Source of the DNA: Aquabacterium sp. CECT 9606
Lineage (GTDB): Bacteria > Pseudomonadota > Gammaproteobacteria > Burkholderiales > Burkholderiaceae_C
Direction: 5' to 3'
Assembly (NCBI RefSeq): GCF_918741295.1
Contig: NZ_CAKKNB010000001.1
Location: forward strand, 186,001-250,000
Length of the DNA stretch: 64,000 nt
The notes below the pieces were generated by a model. That model did not search any database. It saw nothing but the letters and a program-made list of their open reading frames with translations, and had not been told where the DNA came from. The position numbers and the translations under genes are program-made. Numbering within the stretch: position 1 is the first letter of the stretch; every line of letters starts with the position of its first letter. Of this stretch, positions 36,740 through 48,977 are shown one piece after another.

Positions 36740-36961
36740 ATTTCACCATGCGCTATCCCATGTTCATGGGATGCATTTTGTAACGAATTTGTTTCCGTGG
36801 CTGGATTAATCCGTGACTTGCGACACTAAGATCGACCCAATCGCGAGCAAAAAACAGCTTCATACCAATCGCGACGATCCAACGCTGTCATCAAAAAAAA
36901 GTCCGGGGAGGACTGATGGATGACAAGCCCCGGGGGTGCAAACCTCCGGGGCTTTTTTATG
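36740..36961 (+). other. Intergenic region with possible small RNA and terminator
   Basis: This 222-bp gap holds no reading frame. It contains the palindrome GGATTAATCC (36803-36812), an A8 run at 36893-36900 and a GC-rich hairpin with a T6 tract at its end. The terminator is nearly 190 bp from the yqaA stop, more than needed for that gene. This leaves room for a small non-coding RNA of about 100-150 nt on the plus strand. No family was recognised. Confidence 0.35.
36926..36957 (+). terminator. Rho-independent terminator
   Basis: AGCCCCGGGG (36926-36935) pairs with CTCCGGGGCT (36944-36953), a ten-pair stem with one G-T pair, followed by six T residues. On the plus strand it terminates whatever transcript enters from yqaA or from a local small RNA. 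It lies just past the stop of the convergent CusF-like gene. Confidence 0.8.
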
Positions 36962-37249
36962 TCATTTCTTGACTTCGAGCGTGGTGATGGTGAACTGGCC
37001 TCCCACCTTGTCGGCCGTGAAGTTGACCTTGTCGCCCACCTGCACTGATTTGAGCCAGGCGGGGTTGGCCACCCGGAAGGCCATTTGCATGGCAGGCAGG
37101 TCCAGGCTCTTGATCTCGCCGTGCTTGAGCGTGATCTTGCCGGCGTCGGTGTCGATCTTTTTGACTTCGCCATCCACGGCCAGGGCCGAGGCCGACAGGC
37201 TCAGGCCCACGATCAGGGCTGCGGTGGTGGCGAACAATGACTTCTTCAC
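36962..37249 (-). CDS. CusF-like periplasmic copper-binding protein
   Basis: Exported protein of 95 residues. The signal peptide is about residues 1-24 (ASALA) and the mature part has the CusF OB-like barrel: VKKIDTDAGKITLKHGEIKS followed by LDLPAMQMAFRV. The metal ligands of CusF, one His and two Met, are seen as KHGEI and MQM; the Trp in NPAWLKSVQVGDKV is further along than in CusF. It would bind Cu(I) or Ag(I) in the periplasm. No efflux pump genes are adjacent, so it may act as a stand-alone chaperone. It converges with yqaA. Confidence 0.85.
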   Translation of the reverse strand: MKKSLFATTAALIVGLSLSASALAVDGEVKKIDTDAGKITLKHGEIKSLDLPAMQMAFRVANPAWLKSVQVGDKVNFTADKVGGQFTITTLEVKK

Positions 37250-37391
37250 TGAGGGCTCCTTGAAGGATGCAATGGCATCCAGTATGACGCGAGGCGCGCC
37301 AGTGCGCGATCCTCACCCTATCTAGACGCGCGGGAAGGTGCGGGGGTTGACAAGTTTTTCATCAACTGGCCGCTCAGTGTCCCTAAAATGA

Positions 37392-38339
<948 letters not shown>

Positions 38340-39293
38340 TCAGGGCTTCAGCTTAATTGGCGTGGGCTGCCCGGTGGGGTGCGGCGTGCCGTGCCGGTCA
38401 ATGCGCCCGACCTGGATGTGGGCTTCGCGCACGCCGTTGCGGTCCACTTGCAGGCGCAGCACCCAGGCGGTGTTGTTGTCGGCATCGTCAAAGCCATCAA
38501 AGATGAAATTGCCCAGGCTGTAGACGATGGGCTTGCCCTGGTACAGCTCGGTGTCCTGCACCACATGTGGGTGCGTGCCCACCACGGCATCGGCGCCCGC
38601 GTCGATCATCAGGCGGGCCAGTTCGCGCTGGCGGTCATTGGCGCGGGGCTGGTGTTCCTCGCCCCAGTGCATGAAGGGGATGACGATGTCGGCACGGTGC
38701 ACGCTGCGGGCGCGCCGGATGTCCAGCACTACCTGCTCGTCCTCGCTCCACGCCACGCCGGGGTGCTGGTGGCCGGCTTCAAAACTGCGGGGAAAGAACT
38801 CGTCGTAGCCCAGCAAGGCGATGCGCAGGCCTTTGCGTTCGATCAGCAGCGGGGTGTGTGCCTGGTTCAGATCACGGCCGCCACCAAAGTAGGGCAGCCT
38901 GACGCCGTCAAGCCGTCCCAGCATCTCGGCAAAGGCTGATCGGCCAAAATCGCCCGAGTGGTTGTTGGCCACCGACACCGCGTCCACATGGCGCTTGAGC
39001 AGCTTCAAGACGCGCGGGTGGGCCCGGAAGGTGTAGGGCTTGTCCTCGGCTTTGCCGCCGCGCGCAATCACGCATTCCAGGTTGGCCACGCGCACGTCCG
39101 CGCTGTCCAGGATGCTGGCAAAGGGCGTGAAGGGATCGTGGCCTTGCTGGATCCGTTGGCCCGGGTGGTCGGCCAGCATCACGTCGCCCATGAACACGAT
39201 GGACACGGTCGGATCGGCCTCGGCCGCCGCAGCGCACAGGGCGCTTGCACTCAGCAGCAGGGCGGTCAACCAGCGGCGCATCATTGTCATCAT
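38340..39293 (-). CDS. CapA-family metallophosphatase-like protein
   Basis: Exported protein of 317 residues (signal peptide about 1-25, ALCAAAA). The calcineurin-like fold of the CapA/PgsA family is recognisable by FMGDVMLADHPG, NLECVIARGG, VSVANNHSGDFG, VIPFMHWGEE and VVGTHPHVVQDTE, which together give the expected Asp/Asn/His metal ligands. CapA is needed for poly-gamma-glutamate capsule synthesis in Bacillus, but the family is broad and no capB/capC genes lie nearby. It overlaps the upstream small secreted-protein gene by ATGA, suggesting a two-gene operon. Confidence 0.85.
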   Translation of the reverse strand: MMTMMRRWLTALLLSASALCAAAAEADPTVSIVFMGDVMLADHPGQRIQQGHDPFTPFASILDSADVRVANLECVIARGGKAEDKPYTFRAHPRVLKLLKRHVDAVSVANNHSGDFGRSAFAEMLGRLDGVRLPYFGGGRDLNQAHTPLLIERKGLRIALLGYDEFFPRSFEAGHQHPGVAWSEDEQVVLDIRRARSVHRADIVIPFMHWGEEHQPRANDRQRELARLMIDAGADAVVGTHPHVVQDTELYQGKPIVYSLGNFIFDGFDDADNNTAWVLRLQVDRNGVREAHIQVGRIDRHGTPHPTGQPTPIKLKP

Positions 39294-39715
39294 GGTGTGG
39301 CCTCGGTGTTCAGGGCGCAGCCGTAGACCATTTCGCGGCCCAGTTGCGCTGAATAGACATGGTTCCAGCCGGTCAGGCCGGGCACGGTCTGGTTGCTGGA
39401 AAACGGCGGCAAGTGCACCACTTCGTGGATGAGCAGCGGCGCGCCGGGCATCTCCATGTCATAGGCGTACAGGGCGATGTGGTCAACGCGCTGGTCCTGG
39501 CCCACCACCACCGCCTTGAACTGAAAACGCCCACCGATGTCTTGCGCGGCCACGGTGTAAGGATCGGCCGTGGGCCGCGCTTCGATGTGAATGGTGTCGC
39601 TGGCGTAGCGCACCTGGCAGCGCAGCACCGCAGTCTGCGCTTGTGCGAGCGCGGGCAGGGCGGTGCAGGCCATGGCGATCAGGGCCAGTTGGCCGGGTTT
39701 GCCGATGTGTTTCAT
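39290..39715 (-). CDS. Small secreted protein of unknown function
   Basis: Protein of 141 residues with a clear signal peptide (about 1-26, ALAQAQ). The mature part is beta-rich, with two cysteines (LRCQVRYASD, VYGCALNTE) that could form a disulfide, and no family was recognised. ATG at 39715 was preferred to an upstream in-frame codon because the signal peptide starts there. Its end overlaps the CapA-family gene, so both are probably made together. Function unknown. Confidence 0.65.
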   Translation of the reverse strand: MKHIGKPGQLALIAMACTALPALAQAQTAVLRCQVRYASDTIHIEARPTADPYTVAAQDIGGRFQFKAVVVGQDQRVDHIALYAYDMEMPGAPLLIHEVVHLPPFSSNQTVPGLTGWNHVYSAQLGREMVYGCALNTEATP

Positions 39716-39775
39716 GCCTGCAATGTACAGGTGGGAGGGGCCGCTTTTGGCGGGCGCCCCCACTACACTGGGGCC

Positions 39776-40489
39776 GTGAACCTACCGCACTCAAAACAGT
39801 CGCCCATCTGGTTGTTTGACCTGGACAACACCTTGCACGATGCCTCTGGCGCGGTGTTCTGGCGGCTCAACAACTCGATGACCGACTACATCCAGGAGCA
39901 CCTGGGCCTGCCTCGCGACGAAGCCAATCAGTTGCGCGTGCAGTATTGGCGGCGCCATGGCGCCACCTTGCTGGGCCTGGAAAAGCACCATGGCATCCGC
40001 GCCGCGCATTTCCTGGCCCAGACCCACCAGTTGCCTGGCTTGGAGCGCGACCTGCGCATGCCCGCCAGCGACCGGGCGGCGCTCAAACGATTGCCCGGCC
40101 GCAAGTTCATCCTCACCAACGCCCCGGCCGAATACGCCAAACGCGTGGTCACCGCGCTGGACCTGGCCAGTTGCTTCGAAGGGATCATCTCGATCGAAGG
40201 CATGCGCGTGTTCGGTGACCTGCGCCCCAAACCAGATGCCCGCATGCTTCGCGTGGTGCTGGCTCGCCACCGCTTGCCGGCCCACCGCTGTGTGCTGGTC
40301 GAAGACACCTTGGCGAACTTGAAAACCGCGCGCGCGGCGCACTTGCGCACGGTGTGGATGCAGAGCTACCTCAAGCACAATCCGCACGGCCCCGAAGCAG
40401 GTGCACACTTGCATCGCCGGCCGGCGTGGGTGTGTGCCAGAATCCGTCGGCTGCGTGCGCTTCACGCCGCATTCATCCCCAGCCCTTGA
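39776..40489 (+). CDS. Pyrimidine 5'-nucleotidase-like HAD hydrolase
   Basis: Cytoplasmic HAD-family phosphatase of 237 residues. Motif I is FDLDNTLHD with the Asp nucleophile (about residues 14-22), motif II is ILTNAP, and motif III/IV is KPDARMLR and VEDTLANLKTA. This pattern matches the SDT1/YjjG-like pyrimidine 5'-nucleotidases of betaproteobacteria. The start is taken as GTG at 39776, because no ATG precedes the first motif closely. It is transcribed divergently from the small secreted protein and is followed 19 bp later by slmA, a neighbourhood common in this group. Confidence 0.88.
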   Translation: MNLPHSKQSPIWLFDLDNTLHDASGAVFWRLNNSMTDYIQEHLGLPRDEANQLRVQYWRRHGATLLGLEKHHGIRAAHFLAQTHQLPGLERDLRMPASDRAALKRLPGRKFILTNAPAEYAKRVVTALDLASCFEGIISIEGMRVFGDLRPKPDARMLRVVLARHRLPAHRCVLVEDTLANLKTARAAHLRTVWMQSYLKHNPHGPEAGAHLHRRPAWVCARIRRLRALHAAFIPSP

Positions 40490-40508
40490 TGCTGCACGCC
40501 ATGACGCG

Positions 40509-41132
40509 ATGAACGACGAACTCATCCCTGCCGCCGTTGAGCCTGCGCCCCGCAAACGTCCCAAGCCGGGCGAGCGCCGCGTGCAAATCCTGCAGGCCCT
40601 GGCCACCATGCTGGAACAACCCGGCGCCGACCGCATCACCACCGCGGCGTTGGCCGCGCGGCTGGAGGTCAGCGAAGCGGCCTTGTACCGGCACTTCGCC
40701 AGCAAAGCGCAGATGTTCGAAGGCCTGATCGACTTCATCGAGCAAAGCCTGTTCACGCTGGCCAACCAGATCATGGAGCGCGAAGCCGATCCCGCCGTGC
40801 AGATCACGCGCATCCTGGGCCTGGTGCTGCAATTCGCTGAAAAGAATCCCGGCATGGCCCGCGTGATGGTGGGCGATGCCCTGGTGTTTGAGCACGACCG
40901 CCTGGCGGTGCGCATGAACCAGGCCTTTGAGCGGTTGGAGTCCCTGCTGCGCCAGAGCTACAAGGTGCGCGCCGAGGCGCGCGGTTCGGCCACGCCCACG
41001 GTGGACGGGCAAACCGGCGCCTCGCTGGCCATCAGTGTGGTGCTGGGCCGCTTACACCGCTTCACGCGCACGGGCTTCAAACGCCTGCCCACCGAGCACC
41101 TCGACGCCACCTTGCGGCAGTTATTGGCCTGA
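40509..41132 (+). CDS. slmA: Nucleoid occlusion factor SlmA
   Basis: TetR-like DNA-binding protein of 207 residues that binds specific chromosomal sites and blocks FtsZ ring assembly over the nucleoid. The basic N-terminus (RKRPKPGERRVQILQALATM) and the helix-turn-helix ITTAALAARLEVSEAALYRHF, with FASKAQMFEGLIDFIE after it, are diagnostic. It starts 19 bp after the nucleotidase gene and overlaps the convergent PEP-CTERM gene by 12 bp. Confidence 0.93.
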   Translation: MNDELIPAAVEPAPRKRPKPGERRVQILQALATMLEQPGADRITTAALAARLEVSEAALYRHFASKAQMFEGLIDFIEQSLFTLANQIMEREADPAVQITRILGLVLQFAEKNPGMARVMVGDALVFEHDRLAVRMNQAFERLESLLRQSYKVRAEARGSATPTVDGQTGASLAISVVLGRLHRFTRTGFKRLPTEHLDATLRQLLA

Positions 41133-41717
41133 CCCTTTGCGGCGAAGCAGAGGCAGCAAGCCCAGGCCCGCCAGCAGCATGAGGTAAGCGCTGGGTTCCG
41201 GCACCGCGGTCAGATTGATGTTGTCGACGTTGAAGGAGCCCGGCCCGCCGCTTGAGATGTCGAAGGTCAGGGTGTCGATGACCATCGAGCCGCCGCCGGT
41301 CAAGGTTTGGAACCCCGGGCTGGGGGCCTGGCTGTTGGGCAGGCTGAACAGCACGGTGCCGCCGAGCGAGCCTCGGATCTCATAGCCCACGCCTGAATTG
41401 AAGGCCTGCAGGTCGAGCGCATTGAACACGAACAAGCCCCCGCCCGCGGTGATCTGCAGGTTGCCGAACGGCGTGTCCGGGCCCAGGTCTGAGACATAGA
41501 TGCTGGGCAGCGGGTTGCCAAAGACATGGGCTTCCTTCCACTCGCCCAGCGTGGGTGTGACGGTAAAGCCATCTTCGGTGTAGGCGCTCAGTGGATCGGC
41601 GGTGGCGCCAGTCAAGCCGTCGAAGGTGATGACGGCGGCCGAAGCGTTGGATGACATCAAGGTCAGGGCGAGCAGGCCGGTGGTCAGGGTCGCGGCGGAT
41701 TGCTTGAAAGGTGGCAT
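41121..41717 (-). CDS. PEP-CTERM sorting-domain protein of unknown function
   Basis: Exported protein of 198 residues. The signal peptide is about 1-28 (SNASA). The mature domain starts VITFDGLTGATADPLSAYTE and continues as a beta-sandwich of the kind seen in many small PEP-CTERM proteins, with GTVLFSLPNSQAPSPGFQTL and DTLTFDISSGGPGSFNVDNI strands. The C-terminal signal is VPEPSAYLMLLAGLGLLPLL with the basic end RRKGSG. Probably an extracellular-matrix or surface protein. It is a single gene, divergent from the DUF815 ATPase. Confidence 0.85.
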   Translation of the reverse strand: MPPFKQSAATLTTGLLALTLMSSNASAAVITFDGLTGATADPLSAYTEDGFTVTPTLGEWKEAHVFGNPLPSIYVSDLGPDTPFGNLQITAGGGLFVFNALDLQAFNSGVGYEIRGSLGGTVLFSLPNSQAPSPGFQTLTGGGSMVIDTLTFDISSGGPGSFNVDNINLTAVPEPSAYLMLLAGLGLLPLLRRKGSGQ

Positions 41718-41866
41718 GGTGTTTTCTCCGGTTGGAACTTCAGGTTGAGGGATTCGCCCGAGGACAGCATGGACGGGATGATTTTGTTCGGCCTTGCGCC
41801 ATGCGACAAGCGCTTGGGGGCTTCAAGTTAGGGGGCGCAGGCCTGCCACCCTCTACACTGAGCACC

Positions 41867-42742
41867 ATGAGCACGCCCGACCTGACCTCCCTGATCAGCC
41901 GCGCCGAACACCTGATGGCCCGGCTCGAAAACGTCCTTCCGCATCCCTTGAATGAACCCGAGTGGGCGGTCTCGGTGGCCTGGCGCTACCGCAAGCGCGG
42001 CAGTGGCGGCGCCACGCTGGAGCCTATCCGCCACATCGGCCGCATCCAGCTGTCCGATCTGCAGGAGGTGGACACGCAAAAAGAGCGCTTCACCCGCAAC
42101 CTGGCTCAGTTCGTGGCCGGCCGCACGGCCAACAATGTGTTGTTGACCGGCGCGCGCGGCACAGGCAAGTCCTCGCTGGTGAAGGCGGGGCTGAACGAGT
42201 TCGCGGACCAAGGCCTGCGCCTGATCGAGGTCGACAAGGCCGATCTGGTGGACCTGGCCGACCTGGTGGACCTGGTCGATGGCCGGCCTGAGCGCTTCAT
42301 CGTGTTCAGCGATGACCTCTCGTTCGACGAAGGCGAGCCCGGCTACAAGGCGCTCAAGTCGGTGCTCGATGGCTCGGTGTCAGCCGCGGGCGACAACGTG
42401 CTCATCGTGGCCACCTCCAACCGGCGCCACCTGCTGCCCGAGTACCACGCCGACAACAAGAGCTACCACCGCAGTGATGATGGCGAACTGCACCCCGGCG
42501 AGGTCGTCGAGGAAAAGATCTCGCTGTCCGAACGCTTCGGCCTGTGGATCAGCTTCTACCCCTTCACACAAGACGAGTACCTGGCCATCGTGGCGCAATG
42601 GTTGAGCCACTACCACGTGCCTGCCCAGGCCATTGAAGCGGCCCGGCCGCAGGCCCTGGTGTGGGCGATCGAACGCGGTTCACGCTCGGGCCGGGTGGCC
42701 TACCAGTTCGCCCGCGACTACTCGGGGCGCGAGCATGGCTGA
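41867..42742 (+). CDS. AAA+ ATPase of the DUF815 family
   Basis: Cytoplasmic protein of 291 residues. Walker A is GARGTGKSS (about residues 99-107), Walker B is FIVFSDDLSFDEGEPGYKAL, and a sensor-like stretch NVLIVATSNRRHLLPEY is followed by the LSERFGLWISFYPFTQ block typical of this family. ATP-binding DUF815 proteins are widespread in proteobacteria and often neighbour a Nudix gene, as here; the function is not established. The start at 41867 is the first ATG that fits the domain. It overlaps the Nudix gene by eight bases. Confidence 0.88.
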   Translation: MSTPDLTSLISRAEHLMARLENVLPHPLNEPEWAVSVAWRYRKRGSGGATLEPIRHIGRIQLSDLQEVDTQKERFTRNLAQFVAGRTANNVLLTGARGTGKSSLVKAGLNEFADQGLRLIEVDKADLVDLADLVDLVDGRPERFIVFSDDLSFDEGEPGYKALKSVLDGSVSAAGDNVLIVATSNRRHLLPEYHADNKSYHRSDDGELHPGEVVEEKISLSERFGLWISFYPFTQDEYLAIVAQWLSHYHVPAQAIEAARPQALVWAIERGSRSGRVAYQFARDYSGREHG

Positions 42743-43208
42743 GCCCAAGTCCTACCACGTGATGGCAGAGACGGACCGCGTGCCCGTCGAGGTGGCGGTG
42801 GGCGTGCTGATCGAGCGTGATGCTGCGGGGCGCGAAACCCGTTTTTTGATGACCTCGCGCCCCCCGGGCAAGGTCTACGAAGGCCACTGGGAGTTTCCGG
42901 GCGGCAAAGTGGAGCAGGGCGAGACCATCGAGCAGGCCCTGCGCCGCGAGCTGGTCGAAGAGCTGGGCATCACCATCGGCCAAGCCCACCCTTGGCAGAC
43001 CGAGGTGATGGACTACCCCCACGCCAAGGTGCGCCTGAACTTTTGCAAGGTCTACGACTGGCGCGGTGTGCTGGAGATGCGCGAGGGCCAGCAAATGGCC
43101 TGGCAGACCTTGCCGGTCGAGGTGGTGCCCGTCCTCCCCGGCACCGTCCCGGTGTTGTTGTGGCTGGCCGCCGAACGCGGTCACGAAGGTGTCACGCACA
43201 GCGGATAA
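42735..43208 (+). CDS. mutT: MutT-type Nudix hydrolase
   Basis: Pyrophosphohydrolase of 157 residues that would remove oxidised nucleotides such as 8-oxo-dGTP. The Nudix box is complete: GGKVEQGETIEQALRREL continuing VEELGI (about residues 58-81), matching GX5EX7REUXEEXGU. It begins VPVEVAVGVLIERDAAGRET as in MutT. The ATG overlaps the end of the DUF815 gene, indicating a shared transcript. Substrate specificity is inferred from family similarity only. Confidence 0.88.
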   Translation: MAEPKSYHVMAETDRVPVEVAVGVLIERDAAGRETRFLMTSRPPGKVYEGHWEFPGGKVEQGETIEQALRRELVEELGITIGQAHPWQTEVMDYPHAKVRLNFCKVYDWRGVLEMREGQQMAWQTLPVEVVPVLPGTVPVLLWLAAERGHEGVTHSG

Positions 43209-43257
43209 TGGGGGTCGCCCCAAAAATCCACAGGCCCCCCGCTGGAGGAGACATCCC

Positions 43258-44136
43258 ATGACCTACAAGACCCTGGACTACGCGGTCGATGACGACGGCG
43301 TGTTGCTGCTCAAGCTCAACCGCCCTGAACAGCTCAACTCCTTCACCGTCGAGATGGCCAACGAACTGGTCGACGCTTTCACGCGCGCCAGCAATGACGA
43401 CGCCGTGCGCGCCATTGTGGTCACCGGCGCGGGCAAGGCCTTTTGCGCGGGCATGGATTTGACGGCCGAAGGCAATGTGTTCGGCCTGGACGAACGCCAG
43501 TGGCCCACCATGGACGACATGCGCCAGCGCCTGAACGATCCAGACATCTTCAACGGCGTGCGCGACACCGGTGGCCGCGTGGTGCTGGCCATCTACGATT
43601 GCAAGAAGCCTGTGATTGGCGCCATCAACGGCGCGGCCGTGGGCATTGGCGCCACCATGACCTTGCCCATGGACATCCGCCTGGCCTCCGACAAGGCCCG
43701 CATCGGCTTTGTCTTTGGCCGCATCGGCATCGTGCCCGAGGCCTGTTCCAGCTGGTTCCTGCCGCGCGTGGTCGGCATCTCACAAGCCTTGGAATGGACC
43801 TACCTGGCCGATGTGTTCGACGCGCAAGAGGCCTTGCGCGGCCGCCTGGTCAAGGCCGTGGTGCCGCATGACCAACTGCTGGACGAGGCGCTCAAGATCG
43901 CCCGCCGCATCGCCACCGAACGCTCGCCCGTGGGCATCGCGCTGACGCGCCAGATGATGTACCGCAACTCGGCCCAGCCGCATCCACTGGCGGCCCACCA
44001 GGTCGATTCGCTGGCCATGTTCTACACCAGCATCGGCGATGGCAAGGAGGGTGTGAAGGCCTTCCTGGAGAAGCGCCCCGCGCAATTCGAGGGCAAGACC
44101 TCCGAGATGCCTTCTTTCTACCCATGGTGGGAATGA
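43258..44136 (+). CDS. Enoyl-CoA hydratase/isomerase (crotonase) family protein
   Basis: Protein of 292 residues with the crotonase fold. The oxyanion-hole motifs are AFCAGMDLTAEG and NGAAVGIGATMTLPMDIRLAS, and the catalytic Glu region is FVFGRIGIVPEACSSWFLPR (Glu in VPEA). KKPVIGAINGA is conserved. The second half continues through EWTYLADVFDAQEAL into the family's C-terminal helices. A GGAGG ribosome-binding site stands eight bases before the ATG. It likely acts on an acyl-CoA in fatty-acid or aromatic-acid breakdown; the substrate is not evident. It is followed four bases later by the SNF2 gene. Confidence 0.92.
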   Translation: MTYKTLDYAVDDDGVLLLKLNRPEQLNSFTVEMANELVDAFTRASNDDAVRAIVVTGAGKAFCAGMDLTAEGNVFGLDERQWPTMDDMRQRLNDPDIFNGVRDTGGRVVLAIYDCKKPVIGAINGAAVGIGATMTLPMDIRLASDKARIGFVFGRIGIVPEACSSWFLPRVVGISQALEWTYLADVFDAQEALRGRLVKAVVPHDQLLDEALKIARRIATERSPVGIALTRQMMYRNSAQPHPLAAHQVDSLAMFYTSIGDGKEGVKAFLEKRPAQFEGKTSEMPSFYPWWE

Positions 44137-44140
44137 GCTC

Positions 44141-47002
<2,862 letters not shown>

Positions 47003-47005
47003 ATG

Positions 47006-47042
47006 AAAAAAGCCCGGCCGTTCAAAAGAACACCGGGCTTTT
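47006..47042. terminator. Bidirectional terminator between SNF2 and SWIB genes
   Basis: AAAAAGCCCGG (47007-47017) pairs with CCGGGCTTTT (47033-47042). The A run on the left becomes a T run for minus-strand transcripts, and the T run on the right serves plus-strand transcripts, so the hairpin can end both convergent genes. Confidence 0.85.
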
Positions 47043-47084
47043 CAATCAAGTTGCAAGGCGGGCTCGTCAGCCCGCCAGGCTCAA

Positions 47085-47432
47085 TCACTTCAGTTGATCG
47101 CTGATCAGCTTGGTCATCTCGAACATCGAGACTTGAGCCTTCTTGAAGATCACCTTCAGCTTGTCGTCTGCATTGATGTTGCGCCGATTGGCGGCATCTT
47201 GCAGATTGTGCTTCTTGATGTATTCCCAAACCTTCTTGGTGACTTCCGTACGCGGCAGTGGCTCAGCGCCAATGACTGCGGCCAGAGCCGGGCTCGGTGT
47301 GAGAGCCTTCATGAAGGCGGCATTCGGGGTGCGCTTGACAGCGACCTTCTTGGCTGCAGGTGCAGCCTTCTTTGCCGGGACTTTCGCAGGTGCCGCAGCC
47401 TTCTTGGCCGGGACTTTCTTCGCAGTTGCCAT
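47085..47432 (-). CDS. SWIB/MDM2-domain protein with histone-H1-like tail
   Basis: Protein of 115 residues. Residues 1-36 form a Lys/Ala/Pro-rich tail with repeated PAKKAA units like histone H1 and bacterial H1-like proteins, suited to DNA binding. Residues about 40-115 form a SWIB domain: FMKALTPSPALAAVIGAEPL, RTEVTKKVWEYIKKHNLQD and NRRNINADDKLKVIF are characteristic. SWIB domains come from eukaryotic SWI/SNF remodelling complexes and also occur in chlamydiae and some proteobacteria. Here the gene faces a SNF2 ATPase across one shared terminator. A chromatin-organising role is inferred. Confidence 0.9.
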   Translation of the reverse strand: MATAKKVPAKKAAAPAKVPAKKAAPAAKKVAVKRTPNAAFMKALTPSPALAAVIGAEPLPRTEVTKKVWEYIKKHNLQDAANRRNINADDKLKVIFKKAQVSMFEMTKLISDQLK

Positions 47433-47689
47433 GTGAATTCACTCCAATCTAGGGTCAGATCTGATGCCTTGCCTCGGGCACATGCTGAGTTCGCATGTGT
47501 TCCTCAAGGGTATTGCGCCTGCGATGGTAATGCCACTTCCCTCTGAAAAACAGTGTTTATGAATGTTTGTGGCCCCTCAACGTCAATGAAATGTGCATTG
47601 GAGCCGGCCGTGCGGGCCCTCAGGCGCTGCAGACATTCGAGTTTCAGTGTTCAATCGCGTCTTTGTTGGTGTTTTCAGGAGTACGTTGG

Positions 47690-48955
47690 ATGACGCCCCA
47701 AGCCGTTTTGGCCCAACCGTTCACGCTGCCCAATGGCGTAGTGATCAAGAACCGCCTGTTCAAATCGGCGATGTCCGAAGCCCTGGGCAATCGTGAACGC
47801 GCACCGACGCCTGAGCTGGTGCGCCTGTACCAGGCCTGGGCCGACGGCGGTGTGGGTTTGTGTGTCACCGGTAACGTGATGATCGACCGACGTGCTTTGG
47901 GCGAGCCCGGCAATGTGGTCATCGAAGACGATCGCCACTTGGCCGAGCTGAAAGCCTGGGCACAGGCCGCCACGCGTGGCGGCACGCGGTGCTGGGTGCA
48001 ACTCAACCACCCGGGCAAGCAATCGCCCAAGGGCCTGAACAAGGAAACCGTGGCGCCATCGGCCGTGCCGTTTCGTGATGACATGAAGGCCTTCTTCGCC
48101 ACGCCGCGCGAGTTGACCGATGCCGAGATCCATGCCTTGGTCGAGCGTTATGGACGTGCCGCGGGCATCGTCAAGCAGGCGGGTTTTTCGGGCGTGCAGA
48201 TCCATGGTGCGCATGGCTACCTGGTCAGCCAGTTCTTGTCGCCGCACCACAACCGCCGCACCGACGACTGGGGCGGCACGGCCGAGAAGCGCCGCCGCTT
48301 CGTGTTGGCCGTTTACCGCTCCATGCGTGAACACGTGGGACCTGATTTCCCGGTGGGTATCAAACTGAACTCGGCCGATTTTCAGCGCGGTGGCTTCACC
48401 GAAGAAGAATCGCTGGACACCATCCGTGCGTTGGCCGAGGCCGGCATCGACCTGATCGAGGTGTCGGGCGGCACGTACGAAGCGCCTGCCATGACGGGCA
48501 TCAAGGCCGACAAGGCCCCGGTGAAGGACAGCACGCGCCAGCGCGAGGCTTACTTCATGGCCTTTGCCGAGAAGGCGCGCCAGGCCGTCAAAACGCCTTT
48601 GGTGGTGACGGGGGGCTTCCGCTCGTCGCAGGGCATGGCCGAGGCCATCAGCTCGGGCGCGGTGGACATGGTGGGCCTGGCGCGGGCACTGGCGGTGGAG
48701 CCTGCGCTGCCTCAGCGCTTGTTGAACGGGCAGGAACCGACGCACGTGATCAAGCCGATCAAGACGGGCATCAAGTTCATCGACAAAATGGGCCTGCTGG
48801 AGGTGACCTGGTACACCGGCCAGCTCAAGCGCATTGGCAAAGGCGAGCCACCCAAGCCGACTGAATCGGCCTTGTGGGTGTTTGCCAAGTTCATTGCCCA
48901 CCAGCTGGGGGTGGGCCAGAAGAAGCGCTCGCCCACGAAGTTGCGGGCGAGCTGA
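47690..48955 (+). CDS. NADH:flavin oxidoreductase of the old yellow enzyme family
   Basis: FMN enzyme of 421 residues. TIM-barrel signatures: FTLPNGVVIKNRLFKSAMSE, QLNHPGKQSP, the active-site block IHGAHGYLVSQFLSPHHN with HxxH-like ligands and the Tyr, RRTDDWGGTAEKRRRF, GIKLNSADFQRGGF and VVTGGFRSSQGMAEAI near the phosphate site. It is longer than YqjM-type enzymes (about 340) through a C-terminal extension of roughly 70 residues after GLARALAVEP. A GGAG ribosome-binding site precedes the ATG at 47690. The substrate is unknown; such enzymes reduce activated alkenes. Confidence 0.88.
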   Translation: MTPQAVLAQPFTLPNGVVIKNRLFKSAMSEALGNRERAPTPELVRLYQAWADGGVGLCVTGNVMIDRRALGEPGNVVIEDDRHLAELKAWAQAATRGGTRCWVQLNHPGKQSPKGLNKETVAPSAVPFRDDMKAFFATPRELTDAEIHALVERYGRAAGIVKQAGFSGVQIHGAHGYLVSQFLSPHHNRRTDDWGGTAEKRRRFVLAVYRSMREHVGPDFPVGIKLNSADFQRGGFTEEESLDTIRALAEAGIDLIEVSGGTYEAPAMTGIKADKAPVKDSTRQREAYFMAFAEKARQAVKTPLVVTGGFRSSQGMAEAISSGAVDMVGLARALAVEPALPQRLLNGQEPTHVIKPIKTGIKFIDKMGLLEVTWYTGQLKRIGKGEPPKPTESALWVFAKFIAHQLGVGQKKRSPTKLRAS

Positions 48956-48977
48956 TGACTCGGTGCTGCTGAGTTGC

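Noticed and set aside
37347..37389. A TTGACA hexamer upstream of argB as a promoter
   Set aside because: The nearest -10-like sequence (TAAAAT at 37384) is about 31 bp away, too far for a sigma-70 promoter.
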